From Mactromeris polynyma (Eukaryota; Mollusca; Bivalvia; Venerida; Mactridae): DNA of 64,000 nt. A program made the translations under genes and the position numbers. A model generated the notes under the pieces. The model was given only the letters and a program-made list of their open reading frames with translations. It made no database searches and had not been told where the DNA came from. Below are positions 28,201 to 36,702 of this stretch, one piece after another (positions within the stretch are counted from its first letter, which is position 1; every line of letters starts with the position of its first letter). Location of the stretch: the NCBI GenBank assembly GCA_032209605.1, contig JASFXZ010000040.1:3224001-3288000 (forward strand), given 5' to 3'.

Positions 28201-31200
28201 CAGAGTTACCCCCCTTGATTGAATAAAGTGTGGGCATCTGTGTCCTGAGGACACATTTCTAGTTTTGTTTTTATGTTGTTTTTGGTAAATATAGTTCTAG
28301 CATTGCTGGTGTTTTGTCATAGATATTAATTATATATATATCATATATTAAGGTGGGTATTTTATTTATTTTGGTTGATTGCTTTTTAGCTAACTATTTC
28401 AGGTGCAAACATGAACTGCAACTGCTTTCACTTACTGTTACATTTGTTTAAATTTATAGTCATATCCCAATTCTTGAATTTTTATTATATATTTTGCTAC
28501 TATTATTATTGTTTCCATATTTTAGAAAATGTGCTGTATTTTCTGACTGAGACCAGAAATGTTATTAGTATAACCGATTCCTTATTTAACAACACAGAGT
28601 TACTGTTCATTATTGCAAAAACAGTATGCATCTAGTTATACATATCAAATCTATAACTTTAGTTTCACTTCAAATAATTTATATTTTGACTATTGCATAC
28701 AACATGGAGACTATAATATTACTGTATCTGTTAATATGAAATGATGGTTATATTACTATTTTTAGATTGATGATGAAGGAATTGGAAGAGTTACCGTTCC
28801 TGATAACTCGTTGGATGAATTGGACACCATAATGATCGGTGGAATTCTTGCCTCACAGTTTGCGGAGATCAAAGACACTGAAGATTATATCAACTATCAG
28901 AACTTCTCTGGTTGCCTGTCAGGTACACTACTCTATTGTGTATCTCTGCAGCACCGTGTCAGTGGTTTAAGCTTCACAATCTACACCTCTAGAGAATTAC
29001 TTAATGATGATAACTAGTTGAAGCATTATTGAATGTGTCCCAGACATTTTGTCACAGAAATCTTAAATGTTGAATTGGATGCATGAAGCATTTGATGTTC
29101 CCTTTACAGTCTAGTCTCTGATATACAGTTTATGACCAGGTAGCAGAAGGAATACTAATATGTCACTGTTACCATCCCTCTTTCCATTAAATTAATAGTA
29201 ACCATAGTAATACATTAACACTAACAAATCCCTTTCTTTTATCTTTACAGAAGTGACATTCTACCCAGTAGGTGATTTACCATTTTCACTGCGACCTCTG
29301 AAAGATCTCCGTGACCAGAAGAATACTACTGGTTATGCTGAAGTATTTGGTCCTGAAATTATAGGCTGTAAAACTCGTGACAACATGGCAACCACAACCA
29401 CAACAACACCAGCTCCTACAAAACCACCTGTTGACCATACAAAGGTAAGTTCAGTAAAGATATATGCCACTATATATCACTTTGTGCAAGAAAATCATTC
29501 TTTTATTTATAAGCCGAATGTTTGATTTTTTCAACTTTTTTGAAATGGATAATATATTAAGATGAATAATAAGACATGTCATATATTCAATAATTGTCCC
29601 ATCAATCAGGAGTAACACTATCACGATGAACAGAGTAATTATTATATACATTTTATTTTGATTTCTATAGAAAGGTATTAAATTTCATTTCAGTTAACAC
29701 TGCCTCCGTGGAATCCTGGTCGGGCAAAAACAGAATATTTTGGTCCTATACCGGAGTTGCCTAGCAACACAACTGCTGTGGTGACACAGCTGACTACTCC
29801 TAGTTCCTCAATAAGTTTTGAAAAAGAGATAACTTTTGAGTCTAGAGAGAAGTTTGGAGATGAAATTATTGGTAATTATTTTGCCTCAATTTACAAATAA
29901 TACAAAAATACAAGGCATTTCATTGTATAGACCTTGACATTTCAGTGCATTTTCTAACATCTGTGCTGTTCTACATTTAATGTTCCTGGTAAAATATTTA
30001 AGTGCAATGTACATACGTATTATGCCATGCCAATTTTGACATGACATGAAATGTTGAACCGACTAGTTGCGTTGTGTGTACAAATTTAAGAGACCTTTCT
30101 ATTCGTGTTTACAGTGATTGCTATGTCAGTGGTAGCATTCTTGTTGATTGTTGCCGTTCTGATAGCCATTGTGTTGATCCGAATGAGAAGAAAGGAAAAA
30201 GAGGAAGAGAAAAAAAGGAAACAAGAAATTGAGCTGAAGGAACCGCTTGATGAACTAGATTATCCAATTTCTGAAAATCATAAAAATCCGAATTACCTGG
30301 CACGTCTTGATGAATTCAGTATGATTTCTGCAACATTAGGACGTAAGTTTTCATTTTAGGTTGCAGTATTGGTTTCCAGCTTTTATTAGTTTGTTCATTT
30401 TCCTTAATTTTGGGAGTCTTAGTAAAATCATCTTCGAAGTTTTCACTGGTACTACATTCTGTATTGGTCTTACAATTCCTTTTGAATGGATACCAACAGT
30501 AATACCCCATCCTCTGTAGCTTATTATTCTTCTAAAACTTAGTATATTGTACCAAATTAACTTCTGTGCCACACACAAATGTGAGGGTGGCACTTAGATT
30601 TGCCCTTGTCCGTTCAGCAGTCCATCTGTCAGTGCCACAAAACTTGTGTCAGTCGCATCTCCTGAACCGTTTGACCTACAGTCTTCAAAACTTTATAGGG
30701 ACCGGGTGTTGCATTATGGGCCTTGACTAGATGATGAAGTGGGGGCACCTGTGTCCTGTGAACACATTTCTGGTTATTAATTATAAAATTATGTATTGGC
30801 TACCATTTATGACCTTTATGTATCATTTATTATCCTACATTGCAGCTAAACCAATTAAAACTGATGATATGTCTACGTTCAAACCTCCACCAAGTGAATC
30901 ATCTTGTACTTATACAAGTGTGGTAAGCACTTATTCTGTTTCATTTTTGCTTGTATATAGTCAAACATGCTTAACTTTTTTTCTTTTCTTTTTTTAATCG
31001 TTTATTTCAATAAAATCTTATGTACAATACAGAATATTTCTTCATATCATTAACATATAATGATTTTAACAGTTTTTTGGAAATATGATCTTTCGTACCA
31101 TGAAGCATATCAAAAAGGTGGGTGAGATGTTTCAGGTAATAACATCGAATATGTTTATCTAGTACGAAACGAAAGCTTAACTTTGTTGGTATGTTTAGGC

Positions 31201-32943
31201 CTTTTATCCTTAGTTACATTTTTCAGATCATTACATGTATGACATGTGGTAGATAACAAAAGATTGGGATGTTTTGTTGAGGCTTTGTCAAATTACATTG
31301 TTATTTTAAATAAGAATTTGATATTCAAAAAAACAAGAGAAGGCAGCAATTTGGTTGCCAGGTTACCTGTGATTTCAGGCAGCAAGTATTGTTTTACTTA
31401 ATTTGTAAAATCTGTGTTCAGTTGAAAGTTGTGTCCATTGGTATAGTCTTCCAAATTTGTCAGAAAGTCATACACATTGTATATAGAATTAACACTACAA
31501 GATGTTGTCTGGATCCTACATGTTGCATGTAGTACCTTGACATAATTATTTCTTGTTATTTTCAGCCACAATCTGAGGATGAAGTACCCATGTATCCAGA
31601 ACAGAGGTTTTATAACAGAAAGAAAAACAGACCAGCTTCGTCTATATCTGAAGTGTTAGAATTAATGGAACGAAACAACGGTGTCAAAGGTTTGTATTGT
31701 TACTTGTATCTACAACATTGACCCATTTTTATCCTGAAGAAAAACTTGCACAAGGGGAAATTTAAGGGGCGTTAACTCTGTATAAATAGTAATTTAACTT
31801 TTCTATTGTATGTCTATTTCGGTTATATTTAAAAATACGTTCCAAATGAAGCAAATATGTTTTCTGTACAGCTAATACAATATTTCTTGTAGCATTCTTT
31901 AAATATGTTATAATGGATTAAGCCATGGACATATGTTCATGGTTACTAACATAACATTGCATGTAACAATTTACTAAAACTGTATTTTCTAGATGATTCA
32001 GAAGTTGAAGATTTTGTCACTATTGGAAATGGTCCATTACTTCCTGTTACTATGGAAACCACAGCATTGACATGTGTATGTAGTTTAGCACTTAGATAAT
32101 TTTTATTTATGAGATATACCGGTAGATTATGTTTTAGTTATTGAGAAAACGTTTTCTAGTTGAGTTGACATACCTGATGGTTTTGTATGTACTATAGAAT
32201 GTTTTATAGATGAAGTTTTCTCTTATTATGTTTCTTTCTCTATCTATTTTGTTATTCAAATACCATATAATTTAATAACTAATTAGCAATTTGATATACA
32301 ATCATGATCACTGAATGACCATTATTTCTGTATTGATTGATCATCAGTTGCTGATAGCTTCTGGTATGACTTTTTTACCGATGGACATATTTTGTTAAAT
32401 ATGAATTGATAACTTTTATTTTTTATTGAGGAAATAAGGTGTAAATTTATAAAATTTTCTATCTTTTGTATATCACAGCATGATGATGATGATGACAATG
32501 ATGCAGACAATGAGTCAGAATCACCTTCTCCCCCGCCACCTCTTCACCATATAAGTGAATACAATGGTGATAGTGGGTACGAAGCTGAATCTAAACCAGA
32601 CGAGGAGCAAGACACACTCATGAAAGACATTTATCATGGAATTGAGAGTGATGCAAGTTACCATAGTGATGATGTGACTCCCAATGGGGAAGTTGCACAG
32701 ACTTTTGAGAAGGGAGATAATTTCCCGCCTTCACCTAGTTCTAAAAATAGTAACTATGTGTCTGACACAAACTCTCCGTTTTCACATTCTGATAATGTTT
32801 CTTCTGGAAATGTATCGCCGACTGTGAAAAACAATTCGGATATTGTGAATTATGGATTTCCAAACTCTTCTGTGATAGATATTAGTCCCGACGTCATCCA
32901 GCAAAAGCCAAATGTAACGAGACTTGATGAGAACCACACGTAA
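1..32943 (+). CDS. Axotactin-like neurexin/CNTNAP-superfamily transmembrane receptor (5' partial)
   Basis: Thirty exons were joined by hand; all junctions are GT-AG and all phases agree: 1-108, 505-662, 5883-6037, 6902-7233, 7552-7688, 8055-8164, 8396-8632, 8920-9154, 10377-10469, 11320-11459, 11994-12137, 12703-12882, 13379-13607, 14227-14334, 14893-15035, 15574-15825, 16208-16354, 16833-17009, 17396-17533, 18247-18403, 23338-23420, 24123-24208, 28766-28922, 29251-29444, 29694-29871, 30115-30342, 30846-30922, 31566-31689, 31993-32075, 32479-32943. They encode 1684 residues: LamG-LamG-EGF-fibrinogen-like-LamG-EGF-LamG-EGF-LamG, a Thr/Pro-rich stalk, one membrane helix and a ~300-residue cytoplasmic tail. 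The family comprises cell-adhesion proteins of axons, glia and septate junctions. The fibrinogen-like module between LamG domains is the CNTNAP/axotactin signature; neurexins lack it. The N-terminus (signal peptide, further domains) is upstream of the window. Orthology to fly axotactin is inferred from layout; a CNTNAP-type protein is the alternative. The membrane anchor is clear. Confidence 0.88.
663..5882. other. Receptor intron 2 (5.2 kb)
   Basis: This is a long AT-rich intron. I see no further LamG-like coding sequence in it. It holds one foldback MITE (2823-3008, listed separately) and a GC-richer mollusc-type repeat fragment at about 3419-3505 with inverted CCCCTCC/GGGGG blocks. The rest shows nothing I can identify. 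Confidence 0.6.
2823..3008. mobile_element. Foldback MITE, family 1 (copy 1)
   Basis: About 55 bp at the left end (2823-2877) is an imperfect inverted copy of the right end (about 2957-3008). The shared core reads GATTGTCAC then AGTTCTCTCCCTTTATCC. The centre contains a duplicated block (ggataaagggatagaactct...). A second, shorter copy lies at 20129-20248. No transposase is encoded, so this is a non-autonomous element. Confidence 0.65.
6224..6464 (+). mobile_element. MITE, family 2 (copy 1)
   Basis: A 241-bp element has imperfect ~31-bp terminal inverted repeats: 6224-6254 starts GAGCGCTGCT and 6434-6464 ends CAGCGGCACTC, with ACCTCTTCT shared inside. ATTT flanks both sides as a possible target duplication. 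A second copy in the opposite orientation is at 43284-43512. It sits in receptor intron 3. Confidence 0.65.
6471..6600 (+). repeat. Interspersed repeat, family 3 (copy 1)
   Basis: It carries 'gttgttgagaggttgttgc' and, about 85 bp later, 'gaagagaggttgttg'. The same two blocks at the same spacing occur in reverse complement at 17651-17770. It directly abuts the family-2 MITE at 6224-6464. An open frame over this stretch is a repeat by-product. Confidence 0.5.
6902..8632 (+). CDS. Receptor exons 4-7: second LamG domain and first EGF domain
   Basis: The exons are 6902-7233, 7552-7688, 8055-8164 and 8396-8632. The LamG core shows [26 protein letters not shown] and the closing [11 protein letters not shown]. 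It is followed by an EGF module with six cysteines (C-x5-C-x4-C-KHGGTC-x8-C-x-C-x8-C, approximately), ending at YTGKACHF. A LamG followed by EGF and then a fibrinogen-like module is the order seen in CNTNAP and axotactin proteins. Confidence 0.85.
8920..12137 (+). CDS. Receptor exons 8-11: fibrinogen C-like module
   Basis: The exons are 8920-9154, 10377-10469, 11320-11459 and 11994-12137. The module opens with TCDEYYQSG and [15 protein letters not shown], as fibrinogen-like modules do, continues with [16 protein letters not shown], and closes with the Cys cluster [20 protein letters not shown]. It ends with LPITELVV and [14 protein letters not shown] proteins have the same landmarks in the same order: a double-Cys KY/YYC segment, a CxC...CNCD cluster, LPV-TKIV, and GPL-C-G. 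This module is the main reason for placing the gene with CNTNAP/axotactin rather than with neurexin. Confidence 0.85.
10583..10839. mobile_element. MITE with ~70-bp terminal inverted repeats
   Basis: The left end 10583-10653 (starts atacactcaacgacacttct) and right end 10770-10839 (ends agaagtgtcgttgagtgtat) are near-identical inverted copies differing at only a few positions. The ~115-bp centre is AT-rich and has no coding potential. The high identity suggests a recent insertion into receptor intron 9. Confidence 0.8.
11098..11236 (-). mobile_element. tRNA-derived SINE-like element
   Basis: Read on the minus strand from 11236, the sequence starts GGAAGCATAGTGGTTGAGAG, has an anticodon-arm-like segment (CCAGATTTCTGATCC) and a B-box-like AGTTTGAATGCC, then an unrelated body. 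This looks like a decayed tRNA head of a SINE. The cloverleaf is imperfect and the 3' limit is uncertain. Confidence 0.4.
12381..12449. repeat. Short perfect-stem hairpin in receptor intron 11
   Basis: Arms 12381-12407 and 12421-12449 are inverted copies (shared cores GCAAGACTAT and TTACTCC/GGAGTTA) around a ~13-nt AT-rich loop. It could be a miniature foldback element or a hairpin RNA. No expression evidence is available. Confidence 0.5.
12703..15035 (+). CDS. Receptor exons 12-15: third LamG domain and second EGF domain
   Basis: The exons are 12703-12882, 13379-13607, 14227-14334 and 14893-15035. The LamG motifs are the opening [11 protein letters not shown], the strand [28 protein letters not shown] and [11 protein letters not shown] with its Cys. 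EGF2 follows, with [19 protein letters not shown] and CVCVNPW. The splice phases are 1-1-2-2-1. Confidence 0.85.
13780..13955. mobile_element. MITE with Tc1/mariner-style ends
   Basis: The left end reads agtcaactcttgttacacc and the right end tatagcgagagttgacca; these are imperfect inverted copies (TCAACTCT-Y-G-Y-TA). The ~175-bp size, lack of coding sequence and TIR style suggest a non-autonomous Tc1/mariner derivative. It lies in receptor intron 13. Confidence 0.5.
15574..17533 (+). CDS. Receptor exons 16-19: fourth LamG domain and third EGF domain
   Basis: The exons are 15574-15825, 16208-16354, 16833-17009 and 17396-17533. The LamG motifs are [37 protein letters not shown] (Asn in the usual His position), VYVGGVP and [14 protein letters not shown]3 has the pattern [16 protein letters not shown]...[15 protein letters not shown]. 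All four exons start in phase 1, so single exons or pairs could be skipped without a frameshift. Confidence 0.84.
17651..17770 (-). repeat. Interspersed repeat, family 3 (copy 2)
   Basis: This is the reverse-complement counterpart of 6471-6600, with two copies of 'gcaacaacctctc' flanking an AT-rich middle. It lies in receptor intron 19. Confidence 0.5.
18003..18153. mobile_element. Short MITE (~150 bp)
   Basis: Ends 18003-18026 (taattatcaggcatgagaat) and 18127-18153 (attcccatgcctgaattat) are inverted copies. It is non-coding and lies in receptor intron 19. Confidence 0.5.
18247..29444 (+). CDS. Receptor exons 20-24: fifth LamG domain and start of the stalk
   Basis: The exons are 18247-18403, 23338-23420, 24123-24208, 28766-28922 and 29251-29444. 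The LamG motifs are [53 protein letters not shown] and FSGCLS. Exon 24 adds a conserved-looking linker with [10 protein letters not shown], a Cys, and a Thr-rich run followed by APTKPP, which is a plausible O-glycosylated stalk. The domain is cut by two long introns (4934 and 4557 nt), each holding a frame-preserving candidate microexon, listed separately. Confidence 0.83.
19539..19547 (+). CDS. Candidate 9-nt cassette microexon (receptor, last LamG)
   Basis: Nine nucleotides (agtgaaccg) lie between a strong pyrimidine-rich acceptor ending ttttttaaag and a good donor GTAAGA. The flanking exons meet in phase 2 (AG|A). Inclusion keeps frame and inserts three residues, turning Gln-Arg-Tyr-Trp into Gln-Arg-Val-Asn-Arg-Tyr-Trp. 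The site is a loop of the last LamG domain, the kind of place where neurexins carry short alternative inserts. Inclusion in mRNA is inferred only from sequence. Confidence 0.4.
20129..20248. mobile_element. Foldback MITE, family 1 (copy 2)
   Basis: The left end (aggagatttgtcaccagttc) and right end (cttgtgacaatctcctgtgg) are inverted copies and match the ends of the element at 2823-3008, including the 'ggataaaggga' block. It lies in receptor intron 20. Confidence 0.6.
23832..23998. repeat. 60-bp tandem repeat (2.8 copies)
   Basis: Units start at 23832, 23892 and 23952. The first two are near-identical 60-mers (gaaaagctaattgggctgc...); the third lacks 13 nt. The two full units each contain ATGCAAAT, the POU octamer. 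The array ends about 125 bp upstream of receptor exon 22. Open frames on both strands here are products of the repeat. Confidence 0.85.
25289..25979. repeat. Dispersed mollusc-type repeat bounded by CACCTGAGC / CAGGTGAG
   Basis: The left end reads tctcacctgagcaaagctca and the right end caatcaggtgagtgtcatag, followed by 'gggtctcttg'. Inside are repeated phrases such as 'atggatgttcaccaaactt' (three diverged occurrences). I recognise this layout as a repeat common in bivalve genomes; that is recollection, not a search result. Confidence 0.5.
26296..26340 (+). CDS. Candidate 45-nt cassette exon (receptor, last LamG)
   Basis: Forty-five nucleotides sit between an AG at 26294-26295 and a perfect GTAAGT donor at 26341. 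They are open in phase 0, the phase at which the flanking exons meet, and encode [15 protein letters not shown]. The insert would fall just before the strand ILT-IDDEG of the last LamG domain and carries an N-glycosylation sequon (NNT). The polypyrimidine tract is weak, and GTAAGA at 26296 could itself be a donor, so this is only a candidate. Confidence 0.33.
27715..28262 (+). repeat. Dispersed repeat, family 4 (long copy)
   Basis: It starts near 'gaggggaactaaatagattt', contains 'catatctcctgaatggttagactcacagtcttcaaac' in blocks also seen at 30660-30700, and ends 'gcatctgtgtcctgaggaca' then 'catttctagtt'. It shares both the opening and the 3' end with 30578-30777. Confidence 0.55.
29694..32943 (+). 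CDS. Receptor exons 25-30: stalk, membrane helix and cytoplasmic tail
   Basis: The exons are 29694-29871, 30115-30342, 30846-30922, 31566-31689, 31993-32075 and 32479-32943, ending in TAA at 32941-32943. Exon 26 opens with a hydrophobic helix ([20 protein letters not shown]) and a basic stop-transfer segment [14 protein letters not shown]. The tail has an NPxY motif (NPNY, 30285-30296), an acidic run [14 protein letters not shown], a proline run [10 protein letters not shown] and many Ser/Asn residues. The C-terminus, DENHT, is not a class I PDZ ligand. Adaptor binding through NPxY (PTB domains or AP-2) is inference. A signal-anchored ectodomain fits a cell-surface receptor. Confidence 0.85.
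30578..30777 (+). repeat. Dispersed repeat, family 4 (short copy)
   Basis: This is an internally deleted relative of 27715-28262. It opens with 'ggtggcacttagatttgccc' and ends 'gcacctgtgtcctgtgaaca' then 'catttctggtta'. It lies in receptor intron 26. Confidence 0.55.
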
Positions 32944-33723
32944 TGACAATCACTTGGTGTTGTGGTGAAATGTGGCAAAAAAGATGCAATAAGAGTTTTA
33001 TTATATTCTCATATGACTTTCCTTGAAGAAATCAAACTTTTGAGGTGATTTTTGTCAGGGTTACACTATTATGTAAATCATGAATGAAAATTTTATTTAC
33101 CAAAAAATGAATGAAATGTGACATACCAACTGTTTAAATGTATATGATTTCACTGTGTATAATTATAATAACACTGATATAATGATATCACAAATTAATA
33201 TCTAAGAAAGGCTGATACATTAAGGGTCCAATGTGAGGATAGACTGTGATTTTCACAGGCCTGCTCATTTTTTGTAACAAACTCCCCAGATTCCTGCACC
33301 TTGTAGCAAGTTTATTCCCATCTCGCAGTTTTTGTTGTAACTTCTAGCCATTCCGGAAATAATTCATCAATTTAATGCAAACCATTTATCAGTGTTAATC
33401 ATGTGTGATTAGGACAATGGAATGGTCAAAGCCTTTATAAAATTCCTGCTGTTAGGATTTGGCATTGATTGATATGTTGTTTTTATTTTCTATATTGTTG
33501 TTTGTCACTAAGTGAAATTGTGTTCATTGTCATAAAATATTATCTCCATTACTATGTTTTAATTACTATGGTGAATTGTTGTATTATAAGAAGTGCTGTG
33601 GGTTACTCAGTTCATAAGTTTATTTGACCTTTGAACTTATTTATATATTCTTTGCCTTGATATAGGAGGCTGCGGAAAAGTTCACATAGGTAGCTCTTTG
33701 AGCTTATATACTCTACTAGTCTT

Positions 33724-33979
33724 AGGGGTGTCAAAATTCCTAATTAATCCGGAAATCCGTATTCAGAGCTCCAGAAATCGATTTTTCAGATCGATATAAA
33801 TATAATGAGTTTTCATGGGGGCTAGGGGCGAATCTGAATTGAATACAAATGTAATTTTTAAAAAAGCATACAATAAGAACCAAGGAGTTCCGAGGACAAG
33901 TTCGTGAATGAATTCTTTGACTCTATTTTACCCCCCGCTTAGTTTCCGGGATTAAGGATTTGGCTCTGTTGACACCCCT
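33724..33979. mobile_element. MITE in the receptor 3' UTR
   Basis: The left end aggggtgtcaaaattcctaa and right end gttgacacccct are inverted copies, with a second inner inverted match (taatccggaaat against ttccgggatta). The 256-bp element is non-coding. Confidence 0.55.
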
Positions 33980-34440
33980 GTATACTTACTTCATCAGTGA
34001 AGTCAAATATTTGTCAGTGAAAAGTGGCTGCCATTTAGTATCTTTGGGTTTATCAAATGAATAAAATGAACAAACTGCACTGGATCCATGCTACTGTTTT
34101 CATTCTTTGCTAATCATATAAATGATATAAAATATCATGTTAAAGGTGTTGTAATTTGATCTGTTTGTTGCAATGAATTTGTTGTTGTGTTTCATTATTT
34201 CATGTAAAGTGTTCAAGTATATTTATTTATTATGTAGATACTATTTTATAGATATTTAATACAGTTTCAATATGAATCCAACTTCGTGATTTTTTGGAAT
34301 CTTTCTCTTGCTTGCATCCAGTGAAGTGATTAATACCACATGAGTGTCTACGATAACTGAATTTTTAACTTGTAATAACATGTTTGCTGTCATATGTGTA
34401 TGCAATCTTAGGTCAGTTATTAGTAGACTAAATTCTATGT

Positions 34441-34620
34441 ACAGTAAAACCTCAATAATAGGACCACCCTAGGGACCCATGAGAACTGGTCTTAATATTG
34501 AGGTGGTCTTAATTTTAAGGTTAAATGAAGAGCGGAACAGTCAAAATGGATTTGAAAAGTGTGGTCTTAATTTTGAGGTTTTTTGGTTGAGGTGGTCTTT
34601 AAGTGAGGGTTGTTTGTACA
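34441..34620 (+). mobile_element. pogo/mariner-type MITE, family 5 (copy 1)
   Basis: It starts acagtaaaacctcaataata and contains several 'gaggtggtctta' blocks. The same element, in the same orientation, is at 47820-48014. The ACAGTAAAACCTC end resembles pogo/Tc1-type ends. This copy is in the probable 3' UTR of the receptor. Confidence 0.65.
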
Positions 34621-35352
34621 TGTATTATATTGACCTGGGGTTTGTGTACAGGTTACTGACAGTGCTATTTATATTCAATTTCTCTAGCTCAAGAAAAGTA
34701 TACACAAAAAATGATTGTGTTATTATATTTTCTTATCGTTTTTGGAATTGAGAATTTGTATGTTCCAGATTTATGATATGCTGCCATTAATGTAATTATT
34801 CATCATCAAACATTGGGTCCATATTCACTGTTTATTTCAACCAATCTGTTGTTGTCGTGAAAAACTGTAAAATTGGAATCATTAAATTTCATGAATAACA
34901 GTTGAGTATCGAGCACATCAGGAAATTTGTATAGAAACCAGATTCCAGACACTTCCAGTTACAAGCAAGCTTGAAAACCATGTGTGTGCTACTGGTCAAC
35001 CATGGAATGGTTTATGTATTCAATGTACATGGCAATATTACACATTTTATTAATTTAAACTGCAATTCTAAATATGTGTACTGAGTAACGCCAAGAGATG
35101 CAAATAACCATGAACCCTTACATTGTGAGGATTAGTGTTGAAATTGTTAGTGACTATCGACCCAGCTACATTATCACTGTCTATAAAGTATGTTCATACA
35201 ATATTCTCAAAAAGCATGACATCTATGTTGTTTCATGTGTTAAATGTTTGATTAAATGTTTGTTTTATTGTGATTATGAAACTTGACTTGTATGTCAACT
35301 TGCAAATATTTTGTATTTTGATGTTGTTATTATAACATTCATGCCTTACTGG

Positions 35353-35358
35353 AATAAA
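35353..35358 (+). terminator. Polyadenylation signal, receptor gene
   Basis: AATAAA is followed about 20 nt later by a T/G-rich stretch (tcgtttgtctgtttatgcc), the usual downstream element. It is the best 3' end for the plus-strand gene. Confidence 0.5.
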
Positions 35359-35379
35359 AATTGGAATCTCATTTTATCG

Positions 35380-36509
35380 TTTGTCTGTTTATGCCTCACT
35401 GATGTACCAGTGTCCAACATACTGTCTCCACGTTTGTATTTATATTTGTCTGACTTGTACTTATGCTGTTTATTTTTCTGAAAATAGTGCCGACATGGTG
35501 GGAATATCTTACATAGTCTGAATTATTTGTGATTGGTTTTTGGCCAGGGGTTTAGCCCAAGGCCTTAGTATCCATGCTACATTTCAGATGCTATGCATTT
35601 GACCCAATTTCCGAAAAGTAATTTACTATGCATAGTAAGTAGTTCAGCACAGGCCACTTTACATCTAACAAAAGTTGAACAATTTGTTAGAAAAGACTAC
35701 TTAGTCCAAGGTTCAAGAACAATTTCATTCTGTATTTTTGCACTGAATTTTGCCGGTATTCTGATGTAAGTATTCGTTAAAACAAATAATGGAATATTCA
35801 TGAATACAAATGTAATTATCCACTAAGATTGACTGCTTCAGGTGTTTCATCATTTTCAACAGTATTTTACTCTACCAGTTCAGAGGTGGAAGACAGATGC
35901 CTTTGAATGCATTATCTTCACACAAAATAAAAGACAAAATAAATTCATGATTCATTTAATGACTGATTAAATTTTCCAAATTACTTCTGCATTAATCCAG
36001 TGCTTCTGATGTTTAACAGCTGACGTGTAGGTCATACAATATGTTTATGTGCTTGTCTTGTGAATGTGAAGCTAAGGTCAGAGTTTGAAAGTGTGACCAA
36101 TTGTCATAAAACGAATTCTTCAAATTGTGAACTTCTAGTCAATGTTTACTGTTCAGGATTGATTGCTACTGTAACAGTTAGTGCATGCTGTTATAATGTT
36201 AAAACTCTGATATACAAGTTATACCGACATGTATAGTCTGAATACAATAAGTAATTGGTAAAAACTTACCGCTGCAGATATACAAGGGTTCACTTATGTT
36301 GAATATATTTACCCTAACTCTCAGTTTCCAAATGATTGTCAGTGCTTGGTAATAAATGATGACAATAATCAATAACAACAGTTTTTCTTGTTTAAATATT
36401 GTATTTGAGAAAACAAATGAAAATATACAATATCACAGTCTATGTTTAACTTTGTTATAAATGCACTTATTTTAAATCAATATAAGAATTATTTTTGTAC
36501 AAAAAGTAA
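35380..36509. other. Intergenic spacer between convergent genes
   Basis: About 1.1 kb separates the two predicted 3' ends. It is AT-rich. I see no ORF of interest, no RNA gene and no clear repeat. Confidence 0.5.
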
Positions 36510-36515
36510 TTTATT
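36510..36515 (-). terminator. Polyadenylation signal, SPEF2 (distal candidate)
   Basis: AATAAA on the minus strand lies 188 nt past the SPEF2 stop. A second AATAAA at 36650-36655 lies 48 nt past the stop and is an equally good candidate, giving a very short 3' UTR. Confidence 0.4.
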
Positions 36516-36702
36516 TTACAAATACTAGTAACATTGTGTAAAATTGTCCTACAATGACATTCAACATGGTACAAGAAAAGTCTATTTTTTGGTAAAACAC
36601 TCCCGTTCTATGAATTCCAATCACAGTTATAACTTTTAAGATACAGATGTTTATTATGCAATACATTGCACACAAGCACACACTGATAGTCCATGGTTCT
36701 GT

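Larger units (their letters stand above)
24209..28765. other. Receptor intron 22 (4.6 kb)
   Basis: The intron holds two mollusc-type dispersed repeats (25289-25979 and 27715-28262) and the 45-nt candidate cassette exon at 26296-26340. The remainder is AT-rich and featureless to me. Confidence 0.55.
32944..35375 (+). other. Probable 3' UTR of the receptor gene
   Basis: From the stop codon to the AATAAA at 35353-35358 there is no intron signal I trust and no coding sequence. An earlier AATAAA at 34061-34066 could give a shorter 3' UTR. Two MITEs lie inside (33724-33979 and 34441-34620). Confidence 0.55.
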
